From contig CACZNC010000014.1 in assembly GCA_902782445.1 (NCBI GenBank), positions 1 to 57,882 on the forward strand: DNA of 57,882 nucleotides, written 5' to 3'. This document shows positions 17,715 through 24,864 of the stretch, piece after piece (the first letter of the stretch is position 1; each line of letters opens with the position of its first letter). Source of the stretch: an uncultured Ruminococcus sp. GTDB taxonomy: Bacteria > Bacillota > Clostridia > Oscillospirales > CAG-272. Made by a program: the position numbers and the translations under genes. Below the pieces are notes generated by a model. It saw nothing but the letters and a program-made list of their open reading frames with translations. It had not been told where the DNA came from and searched no databases.

Positions 17715-18380
17715 ATGCAGAAAATACTGATCGTCGAAGACGACCCGGCGATCGTCACGGCGCTGGAACAATATCTGAGGACGGAAGAATTCGATCCGGT
17801 TTCCGCGAAGGGCGAAAGGGAGGCTGTCCGGCTGATGGACTCCTTTTCCCCGGAGCTTGTGCTGATCGACATCTCCCTTTCGGAGGGCGACGGTTTTTCC
17901 GTGTGCCGGGAGGCGAAGGCCCGCGGGATCCCTTCCGTCTTTCTCACCGCTTCCGGGGATGAAAACAGCGTCGTGGAAGGGCTGGATCTGGGTGCGGACG
18001 ATTACATCGCAAAGCCGTACCGCCCGCGGGAACTGGTGTCGCGGATCCGGTCCGTCCTCCGCAGGAACGGAAAGGGACAGAGCGTCGTGAAACTGGGCGG
18101 CGTCTCGATCGACACGGACAGGGGCGAAGTGACAAGGGACGGGGAAGCCGTGCCGCTCTCCGCTCTTGAATTCCGGCTGCTCATGGTGTTTGTCAACAAC
18201 CGGGGAAAGCTGCTCACGAGGACCCGGCTGCTGGACGAGATCTGGGACGCCGGCGGGGATTTCGTGAACGACAATACCCTGACCGTCTACATCAAGCGGC
18301 TCAGGGAAAAGATCGGAGACGACCCGTCCGGTCCGGCGGTCATCAAAACCGTGCGGGGCCTCGGGTACAGGGTGGACTGA
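17715..18380 (+). CDS. OmpR/PhoB-family response regulator
   Basis: The 221-residue protein has a receiver domain (1-115) with the acidic pocket EDDP near residue 8, the phosphorylation site Asp52 in LIDISL, the T/K switch in FLTASGD and AKPYRP, and a C-terminal winged helix (125-221, ALEFRLLMVFVNNRGKLLTR and TVYIKRLREKIG). Its kinase gene begins one base after the stop, so the two are translationally coupled. Together with the ABC genes downstream this matches the Bce-type peptide-antibiotic sensing layout. The tandem AGTCAC repeat at 19428-19444 is the likely binding site. Confidence 0.93.
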   Translation: MQKILIVEDDPAIVTALEQYLRTEEFDPVSAKGEREAVRLMDSFSPELVLIDISLSEGDGFSVCREAKARGIPSVFLTASGDENSVVEGLDLGADDYIAKPYRPRELVSRIRSVLRRNGKGQSVVKLGGVSIDTDRGEVTRDGEAVPLSALEFRLLMVFVNNRGKLLTRTRLLDEIWDAGGDFVNDNTLTVYIKRLREKIGDDPSGPAVIKTVRGLGYRVD

Positions 18381-18381
18381 G

Positions 18382-19386
18382 ATGAAGCTCCTTAGAAATC
18401 CCGACGTGAAGCGGGAACTGCTGCTGTTATCCCTGACCGGTCTCGTCTTCACCGGGATCGGTTTTTTTGTGTCGGTCCGGTGCGGCCTTTTGATCCTCTC
18501 GTTCTTCGCCGTGACTTTCGGACTGGCGGTCTGTTTCATTTTCCGGCGGTACCGCGCCATCGCGTCGCTGGCCGAGCAGGTCGGGCGGGTGCTCCACGGG
18601 CAGGAGAAGGACTTGAACGGACGGGAGGAGGAGGGGGAGCTCGCCATCCTTTCGACGGAGATCGGGAAAATGACCGTGCGGCTCCGGGAGCAGTCGGACC
18701 GGCTGACGGAGGACAAGGTGCGTCTGACGGAGGCCATTCAGGATATATTCCACCAGATCCGGACTCCCCTCACCAGCATCAATCTCACGGCCTCCCTTCT
18801 GAAAGAGGAGGATCTGACCGCCGAGCGGCGCAGCAGGCTGACAAGGGATCTGAGCCGTCAGTCCGAGCGGATCCGGTGGCTCGTCGAAACCCTTCTGAAG
18901 CTGAGCAAGATCGACGCCGGGACCGCGGTGTTCCGCCCGGAGACCGTCCCGGCTGAAAAACTGATCGAACAGGCCGCCGCGCCCTTCAAAATCCCCATGG
19001 AACTGCGGGACCAGACGCTTCGGATCCGCGCGGAGGACGTACAGTATACGGTGGATCCCGCCTGGACAGCGGAAGCGGTTTCCAATCTCTTGAAAAACTG
19101 TATGGAACATACCCTGCCGGGCGGCAGGATCGAGGTGGAAGCACGCGAGACCGCCCTCTATTCGGAACTGACCGTGACCGACAGCGGGACCGGATTCGAA
19201 AGCGAGGACCTCCCCCACCTGTTCGAGCGGTTTTATAAAGGGAAGAACGCCGCCTCGGACAGCATCGGGATCGGTCTCGCGCTGACAAGGAGCGTCGTCG
19301 CCGCCCAGAACGGGACCATCACCGCCGCAAACGCCCCCTCCGGCGGAGCCTGCTTCACGATCCGGTTCTATAAGAGCATCGTATGA
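18382..19386 (+). CDS. Sensor histidine kinase (short, BceS-like)
   Basis: The 334-residue kinase has two membrane helices near its N-terminus (about 12-30 and 33-52) with almost no external loop, which is typical of intramembrane-sensing kinases that read the state of an ABC transporter. A short linker leads to the H-box DIFHQIRTPLTSI with His124, then NLLKNCMEHT (N-box), DSGTGF (G1), FERFYKGKN (F) and GIGLAL (G2). It sits between its response regulator and a terminator, with the ABC transporter genes just beyond. The lack of an external domain suggests that the transporter is the true sensor. Confidence 0.93.
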   Translation: MKLLRNPDVKRELLLLSLTGLVFTGIGFFVSVRCGLLILSFFAVTFGLAVCFIFRRYRAIASLAEQVGRVLHGQEKDLNGREEEGELAILSTEIGKMTVRLREQSDRLTEDKVRLTEAIQDIFHQIRTPLTSINLTASLLKEEDLTAERRSRLTRDLSRQSERIRWLVETLLKLSKIDAGTAVFRPETVPAEKLIEQAAAPFKIPMELRDQTLRIRAEDVQYTVDPAWTAEAVSNLLKNCMEHTLPGGRIEVEARETALYSELTVTDSGTGFESEDLPHLFERFYKGKNAASDSIGIGLALTRSVVAAQNGTITAANAPSGGACFTIRFYKSIV

Positions 19387-19391
19387 GAAAA

Positions 19392-19422
19392 TGCCGCCTG
19401 ATTTTTTCGGGCGGTTTTTTTC
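19392..19422 (+). terminator. Terminator between the kinase and ABC genes
   Basis: CCGCCTGA pairs with TCGGGCGG across a short T-rich loop, followed by at least seven T. It separates the two-component operon from the transporter operon. Confidence 0.85.
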
Positions 19423-19427
19423 GCAAA

Positions 19428-19460
19428 AGTCACCGAATAGTCACTTTCGGCTGATATACT
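19428..19460 (+). promoter_or_regulatory. Response-regulator direct repeat and promoter of the ABC operon
   Basis: AGTCAC occurs at 19428-19433 and again at 19439-19444, an 11-bp (one helical turn) period, ten bases before the -10 TATACT (19455-19460). There is no TTGACA-like -35 at the right distance. This is the classic arrangement for activation by an OmpR-family regulator bound in tandem, so the neighbouring regulator most likely drives the transporter. Confidence 0.7.
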
Positions 19461-19492
19461 GTCCGTGGAAAGAGAAAAAAGGAGACAAAATC

Positions 19493-20185
19493 ATGGAAAT
19501 TCTGCGAATCGAAAATCTGACGAAGGTGTACGGAAGCGGAGAAAATCAGGTGCGCGCGCTGGACGGCGTGTCCTTCACGGTGGAAAAGGGGGAATTCCTC
19601 GCCATCATCGGGCCGTCCGGATCCGGGAAGAGCACGCTGCTCCACATCCTCGGGGGAGTCGACCGTCCCACCGGCGGCAAGGTCTGGCTGGACGGACAGG
19701 ACGTCTACGCCCAGGACGAGGAACAGCTTGCGGTATTCCGCAGAAGACAGGTCGGGCTGATCTATCAGTTTTACAATCTGATCCCCGTATTGAACGTGGA
19801 GGAAAACATGACGCTCCCCGTTCTGATGGACGGCCGCCCCGTGAATGAAGAGAGACTGAACGAACTTCTTGGGATCCTCGGCCTGAACGAACGGAGAAAA
19901 CACCTTCCGAATCAGCTTTCCGGAGGACAGCAGCAGCGGGTCTCCATCGGCCGGGCCCTCATGAACGCGCCGTCGGTGGTGCTGGCGGACGAGCCCACGG
20001 GGAATCTGGACAGCCGGAACAGTCAGGAGATCGTGGAACTGCTCCGCTCCTCCAATGTCCGCTACAAACAGACCCTCATCGTCATCACCCACGACGAGAA
20101 CATCGCGCTCCAGGCGGACCGTATCATCGCCATCGAGGACGGGCGGATCACCCGGGACGAGCGCATCCGGGAGGCAAGAGCATGA
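19493..20185 (+). CDS. ABC transporter ATPase (MacB/BceA family)
   Basis: The 230-residue ATPase has Walker [10 protein letters not shown] (about 42-50), the Q-loop YQFYNLIP, the ABC signature [15 protein letters not shown], Walker [13 protein letters not shown] and the H-loop VITHDE. This set and length are typical of the LolD/MacB/BceA subfamily, which powers mechanotransmission by FtsX-type permeases. AAAGGAGA precedes the ATG. Its end overlaps the permease start by 4 bp (ATGA), so the two are translated together. Context suggests antimicrobial-peptide sensing or detoxification, not sugar import. Confidence 0.95.
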   Translation: MEILRIENLTKVYGSGENQVRALDGVSFTVEKGEFLAIIGPSGSGKSTLLHILGGVDRPTGGKVWLDGQDVYAQDEEQLAVFRRRQVGLIYQFYNLIPVLNVEENMTLPVLMDGRPVNEERLNELLGILGLNERRKHLPNQLSGGQQQRVSIGRALMNAPSVVLADEPTGNLDSRNSQEIVELLRSSNVRYKQTLIVITHDENIALQADRIIAIEDGRITRDERIREARA

Positions 20186-22893
20186 ATATCCTGTGCGTGT
20201 TTACGCGGAAATCCCTCCTGGCCAACCGGACAAGGACCGTCGTGACGATCATCGGCATCATCCTCTCCATGGCGCTCATCACCGCGGTGATCGAGGGGGC
20301 ATACAGCGGCCATCAGTTCCTGATCCGGTCCGTCGAGGAGGAAGAAGGCGCGTGGATGGTCAGCGAAACCGGCCTGACTCCGGAAGAAGCGGAAACCCTC
20401 CGGCACACGGACGGCGTCGGGAAAAGCGCGGTCTGGAACGAGGCCGGCTGGGCCATGATCGCCCCGGAGAGAGCGGAGAGAGGCGATAAGCCCTATATGC
20501 TCGTCGAGTCCATGGGAGAGGGGATCGAAGATCTGCTGGCCATCCGTCTGACTGCGGGGCGGATGCCGGAGAATCCAGGCGAGATCCTTCTCCCCTCCAA
20601 TCTCTCCCTTACCTCCGGCGTGGATTACCGGGAAGGGGACACGCTGACGGCAGCCCTCGGACGCCGAGTGACGGACGCGGGGGAAACCGTCTCCATCTTC
20701 GAACCCTTCGCGGGACCCTCCGGGGAATTCGAGGAGACCGTCGCCGATCCGGAAGAGCGGACTTATACCGTCGTCGGTATTTACGAGCATTTTTCATGGG
20801 AAGTGGATCCCTATGAGAACCCCGGTTTCATCGCCCTGACCCGGGGGGAGGAGGGGAACGGGAATACGACCGTTTTCTGCACCCTGAAGCACCCGGGCAG
20901 AACGGTCAAATGGCTGGACGCGCATCCGCCGGTGGGCGTGCGTCGCGTACACAGCGATCTGAAAAAGTTCAACGGATCCTTCGGCAACAGTTCCATGACG
21001 ACGGCTCTCTACGGATTCACCGCCGTGCTCGTGTTTCTGGTGGCCTTCGGGTCGGTCTCGCTGATCTACAATTCCTTCTCCATCTCCGTCAGTGAGCGGA
21101 CGCGGCAGTTCGGGATCCTGAAAAGCGTCGGCGCGACGAAAAAGCAGATCCGGGGCAGCGTCCTGTACGAAGCTTTCCTGCTCTCCGCCGTCGGGATCCC
21201 AGTGGGGCTCGTCGTGGGCTGCGCGGGCATCGGGATCACCCTCACCTGCCTGCGCGGAGCCTTCGATTCCATGATCCGGCCGGGATCCGAGACGAGGATG
21301 AAGCTGGTTCTGCATCCCGCCGCCCTTCTGATCGCGGCTCTCGTGTGCCTGGTGACGACCCTGATCTCCGCCGCTGTCCCGGCCCGTCGGGCGATCCGCG
21401 TCTCCCCCATCGACTCCATCCGTCAGACCGAAGACGTGAAGCTGAGGGCGAAGGAAGTGAAGACGGGACGCCTGACCCGGAAGCTCTTCGGATTCGAAGG
21501 GATGATGGCGTCGAAGAACTTCAAGCGGAACCGGAAGCGGTACCGGAGCACCGTCGTCAGCCTGTTCCTCAGCGTGATGCTCTTCATCTCCGCGTCCAGC
21601 TTCTGCAGCTATCTGACGGGGGCGGTCACGGGTGTTGCGGGGGAAGATGACGGAATGGATATTCGGTATTACACCGCCGGGGACGAAAGGGACGATCCGG
21701 AGAAAACGCTTGCGATGCTCTCGGCCGCCGGGAACACCGAGGACGGGACCTATATGGACAATACCTATGTGGAATACCGGATCCCGCCGGAGGCGACGCA
21801 CCCGGAGGCAAAGGAGCTTCTGGCTTCCGATCCCGGGCAGGAGGAAGATTTCTATACCTGGGGCGGCTCCCTCACGTTCCTGCGGGATGAATCGTTCCGG
21901 GATCTCTGCCGGAAGAACGGTCTGGATCCAGCGGACTATTTCGATCCCGACCATCCGAAGGCTCTCGTCTCCAACCGCTCCCGGATCATGCGCGAGGGGA
22001 GGAACGGAGGAGTCCGTTACGGCTATGCGCTCACGCTGGACCCGGAAAAGATCCCCTGCACTCTCACGAGCGTCGCCCCGATGGAGATGGAGGGATACGT
22101 CTTCACGGAGGAATCCGTGTCGGAGAACGGGGAGCGGATGCTGAACTATATGGCGCGCGGCGAGCGGGGAGAGGCCGTTGGAGAGGAAATTCTGACCTTC
22201 CCGGCGAGCGAGGCGGAGGTCGTGACGGAATACGACGTCGGCGGCGTGATCGGGATTCCGACCTATGGAACAGCCGCGGACCAGTTCACCCTGTTCTATC
22301 CGTTCAGCATGGAAAAAGCGGTGCTCGGACCGGACGCCGATCTGTATCAGACGAATTTCGTTTTCCGCGCGCCGAACCATGCGGAGGCTTTTGAAGACAT
22401 GGAAGACGCCCTGACCGAAGCGGGCATGACTACCGCCCGGCTCTGGGACGAGGCCGCCCGCAGCGAATCCAACCGGATGCTTGTGAGGGTGGTGAACGTC
22501 TTCTCCTACGGGTTCATCATTCTGATCTCCCTCATCGCTCTGGCGAACGTGTTCAACACCATTTCCACGAATATCATGCTCCGCCGCCGGGAGTTCGCCA
22601 TGCTCCGCTCCATCGGCCTCGGGAACCGGGGATTCAGGAGGATGATGAACTACGAGTGCCTGATTTACGGGATGAAGGGACTGATGTGGGGCCTGCCCGC
22701 CGCCTTCCTCATGACCTGGGTGATCTGGCGCGTCGCGGGTTCGGCGTTCGAAACGGGGTTCTACGTGCCGTGGCCGAGTGTGATCATCGCGGTGGGGAGC
22801 GTGTTTGCCGTGGTATTCGCGACCATGCTCTACGCTTCGGCGAAACTGCGGGAAGACAACACTGTGGACGCGCTGAAGAACGAAAACCTGTAA
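20182..22893 (+). CDS. FtsX/MacB-type ABC permease, two-module
   Basis: The 903-residue permease has an N-terminal membrane helix (about 18-38), a large outer domain (about 45-270), a first FtsX block with three helices (roughly 275-420, including FSISVSERTRQFGILKSVGA), a second N-terminal helix near 455-480, a second outer domain (about 485-760) and a second FtsX block at the C-terminus (LRRREFAMLRSIGLGNRGFR). Both FtsX blocks carry the conserved coupling-helix pattern. It is a duplicated form, larger than BceB (about 650). It is co-translated with the ATPase. The substrate is unknown; an outer domain that binds a peptide antibiotic or cell-wall precursor is plausible. Confidence 0.92.
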   Translation: MNILCVFTRKSLLANRTRTVVTIIGIILSMALITAVIEGAYSGHQFLIRSVEEEEGAWMVSETGLTPEEAETLRHTDGVGKSAVWNEAGWAMIAPERAERGDKPYMLVESMGEGIEDLLAIRLTAGRMPENPGEILLPSNLSLTSGVDYREGDTLTAALGRRVTDAGETVSIFEPFAGPSGEFEETVADPEERTYTVVGIYEHFSWEVDPYENPGFIALTRGEEGNGNTTVFCTLKHPGRTVKWLDAHPPVGVRRVHSDLKKFNGSFGNSSMTTALYGFTAVLVFLVAFGSVSLIYNSFSISVSERTRQFGILKSVGATKKQIRGSVLYEAFLLSAVGIPVGLVVGCAGIGITLTCLRGAFDSMIRPGSETRMKLVLHPAALLIAALVCLVTTLISAAVPARRAIRVSPIDSIRQTEDVKLRAKEVKTGRLTRKLFGFEGMMASKNFKRNRKRYRSTVVSLFLSVMLFISASSFCSYLTGAVTGVAGEDDGMDIRYYTAGDERDDPEKTLAMLSAAGNTEDGTYMDNTYVEYRIPPEATHPEAKELLASDPGQEEDFYTWGGSLTFLRDESFRDLCRKNGLDPADYFDPDHPKALVSNRSRIMREGRNGGVRYGYALTLDPEKIPCTLTSVAPMEMEGYVFTEESVSENGERMLNYMARGERGEAVGEEILTFPASEAEVVTEYDVGGVIGIPTYGTAADQFTLFYPFSMEKAVLGPDADLYQTNFVFRAPNHAEAFEDMEDALTEAGMTTARLWDEAARSESNRMLVRVVNVFSYGFIILISLIALANVFNTISTNIMLRRREFAMLRSIGLGNRGFRRMMNYECLIYGMKGLMWGLPAAFLMTWVIWRVAGSAFETGFYVPWPSVIIAVGSVFAVVFATMLYASAKLREDNTVDALKNENL

Positions 22894-23006
22894 GCGCAGA
22901 ATCCGTTCAAAGCGGGAAGAGGGGTTCCGACACGCCGTTCCGAGAGGAGGACCGGGGCGGATCCCCTTTTCCGTCGGAGAGAGCCTCGAATACCGTTTCG
23001 GAAAGA

Positions 23007-23032
23007 GTCGTTCCTTTGCGGGACGGCTTTTT
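23007..23032 (+). terminator. Terminator of the ABC exporter operon
   Basis: GTCGTTCC (23007-23014) pairs with GGGACGGC (23020-23027), G-U pairs included, with a TTTGC loop and five T. Confidence 0.8.
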
Positions 23033-23054
23033 CCGTTGATCTGCAAAAAAACTA

Positions 23055-23083
23055 TTGCGCGGCCGTCCGAAATATGGTATAAT
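23055..23083 (+). promoter_or_regulatory. Promoter of the solute-binding protein gene
   Basis: TTGCGC (23055-23060), 17 bp, TATAAT (23078-23083), with TG one base before the -10. Confidence 0.75.
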
Positions 23084-23242
23084 GTGAACGGAATTGGACA
23101 CCCGTCCGGTCTGACGAATTGTATCAGAACCGGGGGCCCTGACTGTGATTCCGATCATTCTGACTGCGGCGGGGAGGCTCGGGTGAATCTGCCCGAAGAG
23201 AGAACTGCCGCCCGGGATACGAACCATAAGAGGAGGGAGATC

Positions 23243-24532
23243 ATGAAAAAACTGCTCTGCGCCATTCTCATTCTATGCGGCTTACTGTCGCTGACGGCCT
23301 GCGGCACCGCACCGGAGGAGGAAGCGGCCGCCGGATTCAAGCCGGCTCTCGATACGTCGGCAAGCTGCAGGATCACGGTAGCCGGAAGCTATGACAATTT
23401 CGAGGCGCTGGAAGCCGAATTCGTCCGGTTCAACGAGTTCTATCCGAATGTGCAGCTGAGCTATGTGAAACTGGACGACTACAACAACGTCCTTGGCACC
23501 GCGCTGGAAAGCAACGATAAACCCAACATTTTCTTCTCCTATACCTGGATGATCGGGAATGAAAAATACAGTCAGGTGGCCGCTCACATGGAGGATCTTT
23601 CGGACGAATCCCTCGGGCTGAATCTGGGCTGCATCCGTTCCGGCCTGATCAACCACGACGCGGAAGGCCGTATCCTGCTGGTTCCGGTATTCTCCAGAAC
23701 CTACGGGATGCTTGTGAACAACGATCTGTTTGAAAAGGAAGGCCTCGCCGTCCCAACCACCCGGACGGAGCTCATGAACGTGTGCGAAGAGTTCCGCGGC
23801 AAGGGATACGCCAGCCCCATGATGGGGTACAGCGTCAAATCGTCCAGCTGTTTCATGAATACGGTCGCGTATCCGCTGTTTACGGCCACGCTTGCAGAAA
23901 ACCCGGAAGCTCTGAAGCTGGCCAATGAACTGGATCCCGCCGCGGGAGAATACATGCGTCCGGCGCTGGAAGCCGTGGATCAGCTGGTCCGGAACGGCTG
24001 CGTCGACCTTGAGGAGTGCGACAAGATCGAAGACAACTATACCAAGGTGATCCTGCGGTTTTTCGAGGGCGACGTGCCTATGATGATCTGCACCGGCGAT
24101 ACCGTGTCCGGGACCAAAAAACGGGAAAGCCAGTCCGAAGCGTTCTCCGCTTCGCCGTTCCAGTACACGTTTTTGCCGATCCCTCTTACGGAGGAGGGCG
24201 GATATTTTATCGACAGTCCTTCCGTGGAGTTCTCCGTCAACAGGAACTGTGACAATCTGGACATGACGAACGAATTCATGCGGTTTTTGATCACGAACGG
24301 AGAACTGAACGAGATGGCTTCGGTGAAGCGTCTGGTAACGCCCACGACGGATTTGTCCCTCGATCCGGTTTACGCGCCTTTCGGACAGGTGCCTGCGGAC
24401 CGCATCATTTCCCCGGAGGTGCTCGGCATTACGGATCCGCTCACGGTTCAGGTCCGGCTGGCGGCCTTCAAGGTCGGCAAGGGCGAGATCACGGTGGATC
24501 AGGCGGTCACGATGTACGGGAGCTTTGAGTAA
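23243..24532 (+). CDS. ABC-type solute-binding lipoprotein (family 1, sugar type)
   Basis: The 429-residue protein starts with a lipoprotein signal peptide (MKKLLCAILILCGLLSLTAC, lipidated Cys20) and continues as a type-1 extracellular binding protein (residues about 35-429; NNVLGTALESNDKPNIFFSY, SRTYGMLVNNDLFEKEGL, EFMRFLITNGE). Such proteins capture oligosaccharides for CUT1 transporters. No permease or ATPase gene adjoins it: the gene has its own promoter and terminator, so it is an orphan that must share a membrane complex encoded elsewhere. It differs clearly in sequence from the other binding proteins in the window (29338, 41896, 45191). Confidence 0.9.
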   Translation: MKKLLCAILILCGLLSLTACGTAPEEEAAAGFKPALDTSASCRITVAGSYDNFEALEAEFVRFNEFYPNVQLSYVKLDDYNNVLGTALESNDKPNIFFSYTWMIGNEKYSQVAAHMEDLSDESLGLNLGCIRSGLINHDAEGRILLVPVFSRTYGMLVNNDLFEKEGLAVPTTRTELMNVCEEFRGKGYASPMMGYSVKSSSCFMNTVAYPLFTATLAENPEALKLANELDPAAGEYMRPALEAVDQLVRNGCVDLEECDKIEDNYTKVILRFFEGDVPMMICTGDTVSGTKKRESQSEAFSASPFQYTFLPIPLTEEGGYFIDSPSVEFSVNRNCDNLDMTNEFMRFLITNGELNEMASVKRLVTPTTDLSLDPVYAPFGQVPADRIISPEVLGITDPLTVQVRLAAFKVGKGEITVDQAVTMYGSFE

Positions 24533-24623
24533 AAAACGGTCCGGTCCCAGGACATGACCCGTCCGGCTGCCTTGCGGGAAGACCGCGATTTCCCCCGCGT
24601 ATTTCCATATCGAAGATCGAAAT

Positions 24624-24665
24624 GGTCCTCATCCTTTCAGAGAGGGTGGGGATCGCTCTTTTTCT
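24624..24665 (+). terminator. Terminator of the solute-binding protein gene
   Basis: GGTCCTCATCC (24624-24634) pairs with GGGTGGGGATC (24644-24654), allowing G-U pairs, followed by CGCTCTTTTTCTT. Confidence 0.7.
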
Positions 24666-24722
24666 TCATCCGGGGGACAGGGGGCGTCAGCCGTTTTTCT
24701 CCCCGCTCCGCCCGAAGGGTTG

Positions 24723-24751
24723 TTGACTTTCCCGTGCCTCTGGTGTATACG
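24723..24751 (+). promoter_or_regulatory. Candidate promoter of the 987-residue protein gene
   Basis: TTGACT (24723-24728), 17 bp, TATACG (24746-24751). Confidence 0.55.
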
Positions 24752-24864
24752 GAAACCGTGCACAGCCGGGAAGAAAAGGACATGACCGTCCGGTGCGGGA
24801 GCCGGATCTACCCCGCTGGATCAGCATCATGGGAATATCACAAACCATATCATCGGAGGCTGAA

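Larger units (their letters stand above)
22894..23242. other. Intergenic region between permease and binding-protein genes
   Basis: The 349-bp gap holds the permease terminator (23007-23032) and the promoter of the binding-protein gene (23055-23083), then a leader of about 150 nt with an AGGAGGGAGA ribosome site. I see nothing else. Confidence 0.6.
24533..24864. other. Intergenic region before the 987-residue protein
   Basis: The 332-bp gap holds the binding-protein terminator (24624-24665) and a candidate promoter (24723-24751). I see no gene. Confidence 0.55.

Noticed and set aside
20794..23046. 750-codon minus-strand frame
   Set aside because: Antisense to the ABC permease, whose membrane and FtsX features are clear.
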